Positions 16,402 to 25,118 of a stretch of DNA of 64,000 bases are shown in pieces. Source of the DNA: Chitinophaga rhizophila (lineage in GTDB: Bacteria; Bacteroidota; Bacteroidia; Chitinophagales; Chitinophagaceae). A model generated the notes under the pieces. It saw nothing but the letters and a program-made list of their open reading frames with translations, was not told where the DNA came from and made no database searches. Both the position numbers and the translations under genes were made by a program. The stretch covers positions 806,001-870,000 of the forward strand of contig NZ_JAICCF010000002.1 in the NCBI RefSeq assembly GCF_019492185.1, read 5' to 3'. Position 1 is the stretch's first letter. Every line of letters starts with the position of its first letter.

Positions 16402-17532
16402 TTAGTTTTTCTCAACTTCCTGTTTGAATGCAGTGAGGAACTGATCTGCGTGTTCCATGGTAAGAGCCAGGGAAGGCAGCAGTCTGATCACGTTTGGCTT
16501 AGCTTCACCGGTAAAGATCCTGTGCTTAAACAACAATTCTTTTCTTACATGGTTCAGCTCCTCAGGTAATTCAATACCTATCATCAGGCCTCTTCCTCTT
16601 ACTTCTTTCACCTGCGGGAATGCTTTCAGTTGCTCGATCAGGTAACCGCCTACTTTGGCTGCATTAGCGATCAGGTTGTCTTTTTCAATCACTTCCAGCA
16701 CAGCCAGTGCCGCAGCGCAAGCCAGGTGGTTACCACCAAATGTGGTACCTAACAGTCCGTAAGAAGCTTTAATATGAGGCGCGATGATGATACCTCCGAC
16801 CGGGAAGCCATTACCCATACCCTTTGCCATGGTATAAATATCTGCATTTACACCGGCGAAGTCATGAGAGTAGAACTTACCGCTTCTGCCATAACCACAC
16901 TGTACGCTATCTGCGATGAACACAGCATTATGGGCATCGCACAGGCTTCTGATCTTTTGCAGGAAGGACTCACTTGCAACCTGAATACCGCCTACACCCT
17001 GAATACCTTCAATGATCACTGAAGATACCTCATATTGGTTGAAGGCTGCTTCCAGCGCAGCTTCATCCTGCCATGGCAGGAATACCACATTGTCAGTTTC
17101 GTTCACCGGAGCCATGATCTTCGGATTGTCGGTCGCTGCTACTGCCAGCGATGTTCTGCCATGGAACGACTTTTTAAACGCGATAATCTTCTTCTTCCCG
17201 TTATGGAAAGAAGCCAACTTCAGTGCGTTCTCATTAGCTTCAGCGCCAGAGTTACAAAGGAATAACTGATAATCCTCCTTACCGGAGATCTTACCCAGTT
17301 TCTCTGCCAGTTGCTGCTGCAGTGGTATTTTGATGGAGTTGGAATAGAACCCTACTTTATTCAGCTGATCAGTTAACCGTTGTACGTAATGTGGGTGAGT
17401 GTGACCGATAGAGATCACGGCGTGACCACCGTACAGGTCAAGATATTGGTTGCCTTTTTCGTCCCATACATTGGAACCGGCAGCCTTTTCTATAGTGATA
17501 TCGTTGATGGGATATACGTCGAATAATTGCAT
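16402..17532 (-). CDS. argD: Acetylornithine/succinylornithine aminotransferase
   Basis: PLP-dependent class-III aminotransferase converting N-acylglutamate semialdehyde to N-acylornithine. The 376-residue protein shows the substrate/PLP motifs GGHAVISIGHTHP (about 35), CNSGAEANE (about 91), FHGRTS (about 124), the ADSVQCGYGRSG segment (about 207) and the Schiff-base Lys in MAKGMGNGFPVGG (about 237). The length is a little under that of the E. coli enzyme. It follows argC by about 65 bases and precedes argF'. Confidence 0.93.
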   Translation of the reverse strand: MQLFDVYPINDITIEKAAGSNVWDEKGNQYLDLYGGHAVISIGHTHPHYVQRLTDQLNKVGFYSNSIKIPLQQQLAEKLGKISGKEDYQLFLCNSGAEANENALKLASFHNGKKKIIAFKKSFHGRTSLAVAATDNPKIMAPVNETDNVVFLPWQDEAALEAAFNQYEVSSVIIEGIQGVGGIQVASESFLQKIRSLCDAHNAVFIADSVQCGYGRSGKFYSHDFAGVNADIYTMAKGMGNGFPVGGIIIAPHIKASYGLLGTTFGGNHLACAAALAVLEVIEKDNLIANAAKVGGYLIEQLKAFPQVKEVRGRGLMIGIELPEELNHVRKELLFKHRIFTGEAKPNVIRLLPSLALTMEHADQFLTAFKQEVEKN

Positions 17533-17599
17533 GGTAGCTCAGATTGTTTCCCGTGTGCTGCGGGAGGATTGTAAATAATCGGCAATAGCCGGGCATAGT

Positions 17600-18583
17600 T
17601 TAGAATACGATAGACTTCAGCTTTAAACCAGCAGTTTCCTCAAACCCGAACATGAGGTTCATATTATGAACCGCCTGTCCTGACGCACCTTTCAACAGAT
17701 TATCTTCGATGGAGTGGATGATTAGTTTATTACCCACTTTTTCCAGCTGCAGTAAACACTTGTTGGTATTTACGATCTGCTTGAGGTCTATCTGTTTGTC
17801 ACTTAAATGCGTGAACGGATGGCCTGCATAATAGGTTTTATACAGCTGCTGCGCTTCTTCAAGCGATAAGTCGCTTTGCAGGTAAGAAGTTACCCAGATA
17901 CCTCTAGGAAAATCTCCGCGAACCGGTACGAAATTGACATCTCCGGTAAAGGAAGGCTGCAACAGCTGCAGACTTCGTCGTATTTCTTTCAGATGCTGAT
18001 GGCTCAGTACTTTGTAGGTAGAGATGTTATTGGCCCTCCATGTAAAGTGGGAAGTAGCCTGTAAACTCTGTCCTGCCCCGGTTGATCCAGTGATACCGGT
18101 AGTATGAACTTCTGTCAGCAAACCCGCTTTGGCCAGTGGCAACAATCCTAACTGGATACCTGTTGCGAAACAACCTGGGTTAGCAATATTATTTGCAGTA
18201 ATGATTTTTTCACGTTGCATTTCTGGAAGACCGTATACAAACTCACGGTCTTTCACAGATTCACCAAGTCTGAAATCCTGGCTTAGGTCTATGATTTTTA
18301 CTGCCGGAGCGATATCAGTATCCTGTACAAATTTCTTTGCTTCTCCATGACCCAGGCAGAGGAACAGTACGTCGATATTACTGTGTACATCAGCAGAGAA
18401 GGTCATTTCGGTTTCCCCCAGCAGGTCGGCGTGTACCGCATAAAGGGGGTTGCCGGCATTACTCCGGCTATTAACATAAGCAATTTCTACATTGGGATGA
18501 TTCAATAAAAGACGGATCATTTCTCCACCACCATAACCAGCTCCACCAATGATCCCTGCTTTTATTTTCTTGTCATTTGCCAT
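17600..18583 (-). CDS. argC: N-acetyl(succinyl)-gamma-glutamyl-phosphate reductase
   Basis: NADPH-dependent reductase that forms N-acylglutamate semialdehyde. The 327-residue protein starts with a Rossmann motif GIIGGAGYGGGEMIRLL (about 10-26). The catalytic Cys is in NPGCFATGIQLGLLPL (about 133-148), and the GITGSTGAGQSL segment (about 164) follows. It is of the shorter ArgC class. It lies between argG (23 bases upstream) and argD. Confidence 0.95.
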   Translation of the reverse strand: MANDKKIKAGIIGGAGYGGGEMIRLLLNHPNVEIAYVNSRSNAGNPLYAVHADLLGETEMTFSADVHSNIDVLFLCLGHGEAKKFVQDTDIAPAVKIIDLSQDFRLGESVKDREFVYGLPEMQREKIITANNIANPGCFATGIQLGLLPLAKAGLLTEVHTTGITGSTGAGQSLQATSHFTWRANNISTYKVLSHQHLKEIRRSLQLLQPSFTGDVNFVPVRGDFPRGIWVTSYLQSDLSLEEAQQLYKTYYAGHPFTHLSDKQIDLKQIVNTNKCLLQLEKVGNKLIIHSIEDNLLKGASGQAVHNMNLMFGFEETAGLKLKSIVF

Positions 18584-18606
18584 TTTCTTCTGTTTTACGC
18601 CGATGG

Positions 18607-19806
18607 CTATTTGCCTTTGGCACTGTCTGCAACCTGATGCCAGATCATAGTCTGGTTACCGAATATTTTGCTGAAGCCTCTTACGTCTTCGCCGCTCCAA
18701 CCGCTGTTCATCTCACCGTATTTACCAAATTTGCTGCTCATGAGATCAAATTCAGACTTGATACCAGTTACCTGGAAACGGTAAGGTTGCAGTGTAACAA
18801 AAACTTCGCCGGTTACGTGTTCCTGGCTATGCTGCAGGAAAGCTTCAATATCACGCATTACCGGGTCCATTACCTGGCCTTCATGTAACCAGTTACCATA
18901 GAATTGGGATAACTGATCTTTCCAGCTCAGCTGCCATTTAGTAAGTACGTGTTTTTCCAGCGCGTGGTGTGCTTTGATAATGACTACAGGTGCAGCAGCT
19001 TCAAAGCCAACGCGGCCTTTGATACCGATGATGGTATCGCCTACGTGGATGTCGCGGCCGATAGCGTAGGGGCCAGCCAGCTCTTGCAGGTGCTGGATTG
19101 CTTCTGAAGGGTGTGTAAAGGTCTTGCCGTTGACACCAGTCAGTTCACCTTTCACAAACTGGAGGGATACTTTTTCAAGTCCTTCTTTTGTCAGCTGTGT
19201 AGGCCATGCTTCTTCAGGCAGGAAGCCATCAGAGGTCAGTGTTTCTTTACCGCCCACGGATGTACCCCAGATGCCTTTATTGATAGAGTAAGCTGCTTTT
19301 TCAAAGTTCATCTGTACGCCTTTACCTTTCAGGTAGGCGATCTCCTCTTCACGGCTCAATTTCATATCACGGATTGGGGTAATGATTTCTACACCCGGAA
19401 TCATGATATGGAAGATCATGTCAAAACGTACCTGGTCGTTACCAGCGCCGGTGCTACCATGAGCAACAGCGTCAGCGCCCAGATCTTTCACATGCTGCGC
19501 GATAACCAGCGCCTGTGTAACGCGCTCAGCGCTTACGCTCAGCGGGTAGGTGTTATTTTTCAGCACGTTACCAAATACGAGGTATTTGATAGCACTATCA
19601 TAATAGGAACGTATTGCATCTACGGTCTTATGACTCTTTACTCCCAGGCTATATGCGCGCTTCTCAATTTCCTCCAGTTCTTCTGCTGAAAAACCACCGG
19701 TATTGACGATTACTGAATGCACTTCATACCCTTTTTCTTCAGTCAGGTATTTTACGCAATAGGAAGTATCAAGTCCTCCGCTAAATCCAAGTACTACTTT
19801 TTTCAT
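18607..19806 (-). CDS. argG: Argininosuccinate synthase
   Basis: Joins citrulline and aspartate with ATP to argininosuccinate. The 399-residue protein begins with the PP-loop LGFSGGLDTSYC (6-17). Further segments include AHGSTGAGNDQVRFD (about 115-129) and the RDMKLSREEE stretch. The length is normal. It is the second gene of the operon; 69 bases separate it from the GNAT gene upstream. Confidence 0.96.
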   Translation of the reverse strand: MKKVVLGFSGGLDTSYCVKYLTEEKGYEVHSVIVNTGGFSAEELEEIEKRAYSLGVKSHKTVDAIRSYYDSAIKYLVFGNVLKNNTYPLSVSAERVTQALVIAQHVKDLGADAVAHGSTGAGNDQVRFDMIFHIMIPGVEIITPIRDMKLSREEEIAYLKGKGVQMNFEKAAYSINKGIWGTSVGGKETLTSDGFLPEEAWPTQLTKEGLEKVSLQFVKGELTGVNGKTFTHPSEAIQHLQELAGPYAIGRDIHVGDTIIGIKGRVGFEAAAPVVIIKAHHALEKHVLTKWQLSWKDQLSQFYGNWLHEGQVMDPVMRDIEAFLQHSQEHVTGEVFVTLQPYRFQVTGIKSEFDLMSSKFGKYGEMNSGWSGEDVRGFSKIFGNQTMIWHQVADSAKGK

Positions 19807-19875
19807 TTATGATAAGATTGTGCTGCTCCACCATACCAGTGTATGGGTGACGCGCTATAATAAAAAAATGATCCT

Positions 19876-20700
19876 TTAAAATATATTGAACAGAAAGAAA
19901 CGCTTTCTGCTGGAGGGTGCTCCACCACCGCTCACGTTGTCCTTACTGCTTTGCAGCAGTACAAATCTTTTAAAACGCAGCCATCTTTCAAATAGCTTGA
20001 AGTTCTCTTTGAACTTCCTTGGTTTCTTATGGTGTCTGATCTGACCGTCAGCAGCGACCAGTATTTGTGGCTGAGGGGCTGTTGTACCGTCTGTTTTAAT
20101 CTGGAGAGCAGCTTTTCTCTGCGCTTCTTTCTCAGCTTCTTCTTTTGCCTTCTCAACAGGATCGTAGAGCATAGCAGTACAAAGACAGTTCTTACGGTTT
20201 TTGCTTGTCAGCACCTCAAAGTTAACACAGCTACGGCAACCTTTCCAGAATTCGTCATCATCAGTTAGTTCTGAATAGGTTACAGGTTCATAGCCAAGCT
20301 CAGAATTGATCTTCATCACGGCGAGGCCGGTTGTGAGACCAAATATTTTTGCATCCGGATATTTCTGTCTGGACAATTCAAAGACGCGGTGTTTGATGGC
20401 TTTTGCCACACCATGCCCTCTGAAAGCAGGGTTTACGATTAGCCCTGAGTTGGCCACAAATTTATCGTGCCCCCAGGCTTCTATGTAGCAGAAGCCTACC
20501 CATTCGCCTTTATCTGTTAATGCGATAACAGCCTTCCCCTCTTCCATCTTCAGTTGAACATACTCGGGAGAACGTTTGGCAATACCTGTTCCACGCGCTT
20601 TGGCGGAAGCCTCCATCTCATCTGTGATGGTTTTGCCATAATGCTTATCGTCAGTGGTCGCAACCCTGACAATGATATTCGGATTTTCCAATTGTGTCAA
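19876..20700 (-). CDS. GNAT acyltransferase heading the arg operon, probable N-succinylglutamate/N-acetylglutamate synthase
   Basis: Predicted to make the first intermediate, N-acylglutamate, from acyl-CoA and glutamate. In the 274-residue protein the GNAT core spans about residues 8-150, with the acyl-CoA loop VNPAFRGHGVAKAIK (about 87-101). It is followed by a cysteine cluster, GCRSCVNFE...NCLCTAMLYDP (about 153-182), then an acidic/Ala-rich helix and a basic Arg/Lys/Phe-rich tail. The operon has no argA or argJ. A GNAT protein in the same position in Bacteroides was shown by genetics to be needed for arginine synthesis, so this role is likely. The acyl donor is inferred from the ArgF' type. 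Confidence 0.75.
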   Translation of the reverse strand: MTQLENPNIIVRVATTDDKHYGKTITDEMEASAKARGTGIAKRSPEYVQLKMEEGKAVIALTDKGEWVGFCYIEAWGHDKFVANSGLIVNPAFRGHGVAKAIKHRVFELSRQKYPDAKIFGLTTGLAVMKINSELGYEPVTYSELTDDDEFWKGCRSCVNFEVLTSKNRKNCLCTAMLYDPVEKAKEEAEKEAQRKAALQIKTDGTTAPQPQILVAADGQIRHHKKPRKFKENFKLFERWLRFKRFVLLQSSKDNVSGGGAPSSRKRFFLFNIF

Positions 20701-20749
20701 TTGAAAACGTAAAGCAATAAATTAATATCTGGAATCCATTACTGGATAG

Positions 20750-20784
20750 AAAAACACCTACTGTGACTAAGAATTGTCACGGTG
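20750..20784 (-). terminator. Intrinsic terminator inside the arg leader (attenuator)
   Basis: On the minus strand CACCGTGAC pairs with GTCAC and GGTG (a four-base bulge AGTA between them), loop of eight, followed at once by T5. It lies about 50 bases before the ATG of the first operon gene and after an Arg-rich leader reading frame, the standard place for an attenuator. Confidence 0.6.
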
Positions 20785-20788
20785 CTGC

Positions 20789-20819
20789 GATAGTGTGCAT
20801 TATGTAAGCGGACACTATC
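20789..20819 (-). promoter_or_regulatory. Hairpin next to the arg leader-peptide stop codon
   Basis: GATAGTGT (20819-20812) and ACACTATC (20796-20789) form a perfect 8-bp stem with a 15-base loop. Its 5' arm overlaps the last two bases of the leader stop codon, so a ribosome sitting at the stop would cover it. It could act as a pause hairpin or as part of the switch to the terminator that follows. Confidence 0.5.
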
Positions 20820-20883
20820 AAATACGAGGTCGTCGGGAAAGATATCTAAAGACATTGAACCCAATAGAGTACTCTCCTTCCAT
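20818..20883 (-). CDS. Putative arginine leader peptide, 21 residues
   Basis: A short reading frame in the leader of the arginine operon: ATG at 20883, stop TGA at 20820-20818. The C-terminal half is RYLSRRPRI, so four of the last nine codons are Arg (AGA, CGA, CGA, CGT), with two consecutive CGA codons. It is followed by a hairpin at the stop codon and a U-tract terminator before the first structural gene. This layout is that of ribosome-mediated attenuation: with little charged tRNA-Arg the ribosome should stall and the terminator be avoided. There is no clear Shine-Dalgarno sequence, which is normal in Bacteroidota. Confidence 0.6.
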   Translation of the reverse strand: MEGEYSIGFNVFRYLSRRPRI

Positions 20884-20982
20884 CAGAGAAGGATGATATG
20901 CAGAAAGATTATGGGCCGCAAAGTTTTCCAACTTCAGTTCAGCATTAAATTGTTAAAAACTGTCTTTATTTTAAATCAAACG

Positions 20983-21016
20983 CAAAGTTATAATATTATT
21001 TTTTCTTCGCCGACAA
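20983..21016 (-). promoter_or_regulatory. Promoter of the arginine operon
   Basis: On the minus strand TTTG (21016-21013), 22 bases, then TAACTTTG (20990-20983). This gives a start near 20976 and a 5' leader of about 275 bases, long enough for the attenuator described separately. Confidence 0.65.
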
Positions 21017-21096
21017 AAAATTCAAGACTAAAAGTTAAATTACCAAATAGGTAGTTGCAAATTACGGGCCAACATAGCATATTTAAACATATATAA

Positions 21097-21132
21097 AACA
21101 AACGTCCCCGCCAGATTGGCGGGGACGTTTTG
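21097..21132 (-). terminator. Terminator after the GH29 fucosidase gene
   Basis: Perfect 12-bp stem AACGTCCCCGCC / GGCGGGGACGTT with a five-base loop. On the minus strand it is followed by TTGTTTTATAT. It separates the fucosidase gene from the arg promoter. Confidence 0.85.
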
Positions 21133-21148
21133 AAAATCAATAGTTTAT

Positions 21149-23230
21149 TTATCTGGTGATAATGCCCAGCTCTGCCACACTGGCCCAGTGCTCATTATCA
21201 TTGGCTGGAGCTGTGGCGACTAATCTGATATAACGGCCTTTAACCGGCTTATTAAATTTGATAGTCTGCATTACAGGATTGTTTGCAATGTTAGCGAAAT
21301 TGCCATGTGCAACCGGAGATCCCCAGTTTTCCCCATCTTCGCTTACATAGAACTCATACCCATAAATGGTACCTGAACGTACTGTCTGGTGACGAGGAGT
21401 ATAAGTGAACCCTTTCAAAGTCAGCGACTCACTCATATCAACCTGAATTTCATGCGGATATTTAGAGGCATCCGGCTGGTAGTTGGTCATCCAGAACGAA
21501 TTAGGGTTGCCATCTATCGCCCTGTCAGGGTCAGCGCCTGCTGCCTGTCCATCCGTGTAAATTACCCGCCATTTAGCCGGGGCTATGTCATATACCGCCG
21601 ATACTGTTGTGCTGGAAACTTTTCCTTTTTCCAGGAAAGCCTTCGCTTTTACCACGCCTCCCTGAGGCAGTGAGATGAAACCAGTATATTTAGGCGACTT
21701 GTAAGTTGGTTCCTTCCCATCCAATGTGTAGTGTAATTCCGGATCAGAAGAAGAGCAGGTAATGCTCACTTCGCCGTTCTTATTACGCTGGATCATTGGT
21801 ACTGCCAGTAAACCAGGCGCTCTGAAAAGTTGCACTTCACTAATCACCGGACAAGCCAGGGCATCCTGAATATTGATACGCACCTGCGTAGTAGTCACAT
21901 CAGGAAACGACAGGATACGTTTATGGCCTATAGTGGTTGCATTAGCAATTTCTTTGAATACACCATTCTCCAGCACCTCTATGTTAAAAGCCTTTACACG
22001 TTGTCCGAGAGTGATATATTCCTGTACAACCAGGCGGTTGAAAGTCGTTGCTTTCGTAAATTTTAATGTGATGGAGCCTTTCTGTATGTTGTCCGGCGTA
22101 GCCCAATATGTATCAGTTTTGCCATCTGTCAGGTTGCGCGCAGATACTTTGGCATTACCCTTCCGGGTTTCTGTGGCTGTTACTTTAGCATTTTTTGCCA
22201 GGTTTACTTTAAAGCTTGCTTCACGCATCTTTCTGAACTCCATCAGGCGGATAGAGTCTGCCTTATAAATCAGACCTCGTCGGTCAACCGGCACATTCAG
22301 CAACATATTCCCATTCCGGCCTACCGAGCCGTAGTAGATATCCAGTAGTTGTTGTACGCTCTTCACCTTATCATCCGTAGAAGGACTGTAGAACCATCCC
22401 GGGCGGATGGACACATCACATTCAGCAGGTATCCACTTCTCTCCGTTTATGTTACCTTCATTTAATACTGACTGTGCAGGAGCACCCTTACCAGGCGTAA
22501 ACCCGGTTACATTTAAAGTAGACCAGTTAGTAGTACCAGCAATTCCATCTTCATTACCTACCCAGCGGCATCCAGGTCCTATATCGCTGAAGATGACAGC
22601 ATTGGGTTGATTTTTATATACAGTCTTGTGGAAAAGTGGCCAGTCATATACCGGGCGTTTGCCATTCGGACCTTCCCCGTTAGCACCGTCAAACCACTGC
22701 TCAAAGACAGGGCCGTAACCACTGAGTACTTCATCGAGCGTATTAACAAATACCTGGTTGTATTCCGGCGTACCGTAAGCAGGGTGATTCCGGTCCCATG
22801 GAGAAAGGTATACGCCAAACTTCAGCCCATATTCTTTACATGCTTCGGATAGTTCCTTTAGCACATCACCTTTACCGTCCTTCCAGGAGCTTTCTCTCAC
22901 TGTATGTGTACTATATTTACTTGGCCACAGGCAGAAGCCATCATGGTGTTTGGCGGTAATAATTATAGCCTTCATACCAGCCTCTTTGGCGGTACGCGCC
23001 CATTGACGGGCATCCAATTGTGACGGATTAAAGACTTTCGGGTCCTCGTCTCCATGTCCCCATTCATTATCTGTAAACGTGTTAGGACCCAGGTGGATGA
23101 ACATATAGTATTCCATATGCTGCCAGTCCAGCTGAGCTTTAGAGGGTAATGCGCCATAAGGTGCGATCTCCTGCGCATGAGCAGCCGCAAGGGAGCAGCA
23201 AAGCCCTGCTGTTAGTAAGAACTTTTTCAT
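21149..23230 (-). CDS. GH29 alpha-L-fucosidase with C-terminal carbohydrate-binding domains
   Basis: Exported glycosidase that removes alpha-linked fucose from glycans. The ATG at 23230 gives a signal peptide (MKKFLLTAGLCCSLAAAHAQ). An in-frame ATG 45 bases upstream would hide it. The 693-residue protein has the GH29 barrel at about 25-330: HMEYYMFIHLGPNTF, AKHHDGFCLWPSKYS and FEQWFDGANGEG, whose Asp is the expected nucleophile. F5/8C-type domains lie at about 350-465 and 570-690, with a short chitobiase-like C-terminal segment (about 475-555, LHYTLDGKEPTY) between them. It is divergent from the GH109 gene, with three copies of a 10-bp repeat between. Confidence 0.92.
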   Translation of the reverse strand: MKKFLLTAGLCCSLAAAHAQEIAPYGALPSKAQLDWQHMEYYMFIHLGPNTFTDNEWGHGDEDPKVFNPSQLDARQWARTAKEAGMKAIIITAKHHDGFCLWPSKYSTHTVRESSWKDGKGDVLKELSEACKEYGLKFGVYLSPWDRNHPAYGTPEYNQVFVNTLDEVLSGYGPVFEQWFDGANGEGPNGKRPVYDWPLFHKTVYKNQPNAVIFSDIGPGCRWVGNEDGIAGTTNWSTLNVTGFTPGKGAPAQSVLNEGNINGEKWIPAECDVSIRPGWFYSPSTDDKVKSVQQLLDIYYGSVGRNGNMLLNVPVDRRGLIYKADSIRLMEFRKMREASFKVNLAKNAKVTATETRKGNAKVSARNLTDGKTDTYWATPDNIQKGSITLKFTKATTFNRLVVQEYITLGQRVKAFNIEVLENGVFKEIANATTIGHKRILSFPDVTTTQVRINIQDALACPVISEVQLFRAPGLLAVPMIQRNKNGEVSITCSSSDPELHYTLDGKEPTYKSPKYTGFISLPQGGVVKAKAFLEKGKVSSTTVSAVYDIAPAKWRVIYTDGQAAGADPDRAIDGNPNSFWMTNYQPDASKYPHEIQVDMSESLTLKGFTYTPRHQTVRSGTIYGYEFYVSEDGENWGSPVAHGNFANIANNPVMQTIKFNKPVKGRYIRLVATAPANDNEHWASVAELGIITR

Positions 23231-23555
23231 CTCTAATGTTTGACTTTTCGTGGAACCGGACTGATTACCGGACACAATCAGTAGTATAAGACCTGTTAAT
23301 TGATTTTCTTAAGACCTGTTATTCTCGTAGACCTGTTAATTCACACGTTATATCACATCGAACTAAAATAATATTTAATAGAGCGTATAGCATACACCAT
23401 GATAAAATTGATGCAGGGAAAGGCAAAATAAAATAGAACTTACAACTATTTTATCATTGATGATAGCAACTATTGCGCAATTTCTCTATTTTTATTCTAC
23501 CAGCTACTAATACACCAGCAGTCTTCTTTTAGCAAGAGCTAAAACCAAACAACGC
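23231..23555. promoter_or_regulatory. Divergent regulatory region with three AGACCTGTTA repeats
   Basis: The intergenic region between the fucosidase and GH109 genes. Direct copies of AGACCTGTTA lie at 23289-23298, 23312-23321 and 23329-23338 (spacings 23 and 17 bases); the first and third extend to AGACCTGTTAATT. This looks like an operator array for an unknown regulator. The rest is AT-rich and has no gene. Confidence 0.5.
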
Positions 23556-24950
23556 ATGAAAAAGCAGCAATTTCACAGGAGAAACTTTCTCAAAACCACT
23601 GTGGCAGCAGGTGTAGGATTAGCCCTCCTTAATACTCCTGCCCGCCTCTTTGCAGACATCAAAAAAGAAAAAGTAAGGGTAGGACTGATTGGTGTAGGTG
23701 CCCGCGGACAAGGGCATCTTGAATTGTGTCTCCAAAGAGATGACGTAGATGTTACCGCAATCTGCGACCCTGATACACAGTGGGCAATTCCAAAATCCCG
23801 AGAACTTATCTCAAAAGCTTATGGATCCAAGAAAAAGGTAGCTGAATACAGCAATGGTCCGGAAGATTTTCGTAACATGCTTAAACGTGACGACATTGAC
23901 GCTGTAATCATTGCTACGCCATGGGAATGGCATACAATACAGGCAATTGCTGCTATGAAAGCAGGTAAAACGCCAGCAGTTGAAGTCTGTGGCGCGTCTG
24001 ATATACAGGAATGCTGGAACCTTGTTAATGCCAGCGAAGACACTGGCGTACAGGTATTTGGCATGGAGAATGTATGTTATCGCAGGGATGTGATGGCTGT
24101 GCTGAATATGGTGCGGCAGGGGCTTTTCGGTGAACTTACACACCTGCAGGGCGGTTATCAGCATGACTTACGGAAGGTGAAGTTTAATAACGGCAAACAA
24201 CTGTATGGCGGTGGTGTAGAATTTGGTGAAAAAGCTATGTCAGAAGCCAGGTGGCGAACCAACCACAGTGTATATCGGAATGGTGATCTTTATCCTACTC
24301 ACGGGCTAGGCCCCGTTGCAAACATGATCAACATCAACCGGGGTAATCGCCTGTTGTCGCTCACCTCAGTCGCAACAAAAGCCCGGGGATTGCATAAATA
24401 CATTGTTGACAACGGTGGAGAAAATCATCCAAATGCAAAGGTGGAGTTCAAACTGGGAGATATTGTTTCAACATTGCTCCGCACCAATAATGGAGAGACT
24501 ATCATGTTGTCGCATGATACCAATTCCCCCCGTCCTTACTCCCTCAATTTCCGTGTACAAGGTACTAATGGACTTTGGATGGACGATCTGGATGCCATTT
24601 ATGTAGAAGGGAAAAGTCCTTATGATGAGTGGGAGAAAGCAGGCAATACAAAAGACGCTAACAGTTATATGGCGAGATATGATCATCCGCTGTGGAAGCG
24701 CTACACAAGTAGTGCGGCGGGCGCAGGCCATGGAGGGATGGACTGGTTTGTGATCAACTCGTTCATTGAGAGTGTGAAAAGAGGTGCGCCTTATGCGCTG
24801 GATGTGTATGATCTGGCAACCTGGTACGCTATTACACCACTCAGTGAACAGTCTGTGGCTGAAGGGGGTAATGTGCAGTACATCCCTGATTTTACACGGG
24901 GCCAGTGGATAAACAGGAAACCGATATTTGCGCTGGACGATCAGTATTAA
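23556..24950 (+). CDS. Gfo/Idh/MocA-family protein, probable GH109 alpha-N-acetylgalactosaminidase
   Basis: Predicted NAD-dependent glycosidase that removes terminal alpha-GalNAc by a redox mechanism. The 464-residue protein starts with a Tat signal (HRRNFLKTTVAAGVGLALL), so it is exported folded, with its cofactor. The Rossmann motif GLIGVGARGQGHLE is at about 43-56 and the NAD-binding TAICDPD at about 69. The family-typical YPTHGLGPVANMININRG is at about 247 and GHGGMDWFV at about 391. These match GH109 better than ordinary sugar dehydrogenases. The gene ends 3 bases before an insertion sequence and is intact. Confidence 0.82.
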   Translation: MKKQQFHRRNFLKTTVAAGVGLALLNTPARLFADIKKEKVRVGLIGVGARGQGHLELCLQRDDVDVTAICDPDTQWAIPKSRELISKAYGSKKKVAEYSNGPEDFRNMLKRDDIDAVIIATPWEWHTIQAIAAMKAGKTPAVEVCGASDIQECWNLVNASEDTGVQVFGMENVCYRRDVMAVLNMVRQGLFGELTHLQGGYQHDLRKVKFNNGKQLYGGGVEFGEKAMSEARWRTNHSVYRNGDLYPTHGLGPVANMININRGNRLLSLTSVATKARGLHKYIVDNGGENHPNAKVEFKLGDIVSTLLRTNNGETIMLSHDTNSPRPYSLNFRVQGTNGLWMDDLDAIYVEGKSPYDEWEKAGNTKDANSYMARYDHPLWKRYTSSAAGAGHGGMDWFVINSFIESVKRGAPYALDVYDLATWYAITPLSEQSVAEGGNVQYIPDFTRGQWINRKPIFALDDQY

Positions 24951-24954
24951 ATAA

Positions 24955-25000
24955 AAAGAGGGTGTCTCATAAATAAAGAGGCATCCTCTTTATTTTTATA
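24955..25000 (+). terminator. Left-end hairpin of the IS, terminator for GH109 transcription
   Basis: AAAGAGGGTGTCTC (24955-24968) pairs over 14 positions (two G-U) with GAGGCATCCTCTTT (24978-24991), followed by TATTTTTATAT. It ends transcripts entering from the GH109 side. Confidence 0.7.
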
Positions 25001-25118
25001 TACGGTTGTATAGCGTGCTATATGCTAATTACTATTTACTCTTGAACTGATATCAATAGGGTACTATATGGAGTATATAGGGATGTGATAGAGTTGTTTG
25101 AGGGATATTTAAGGCTTT

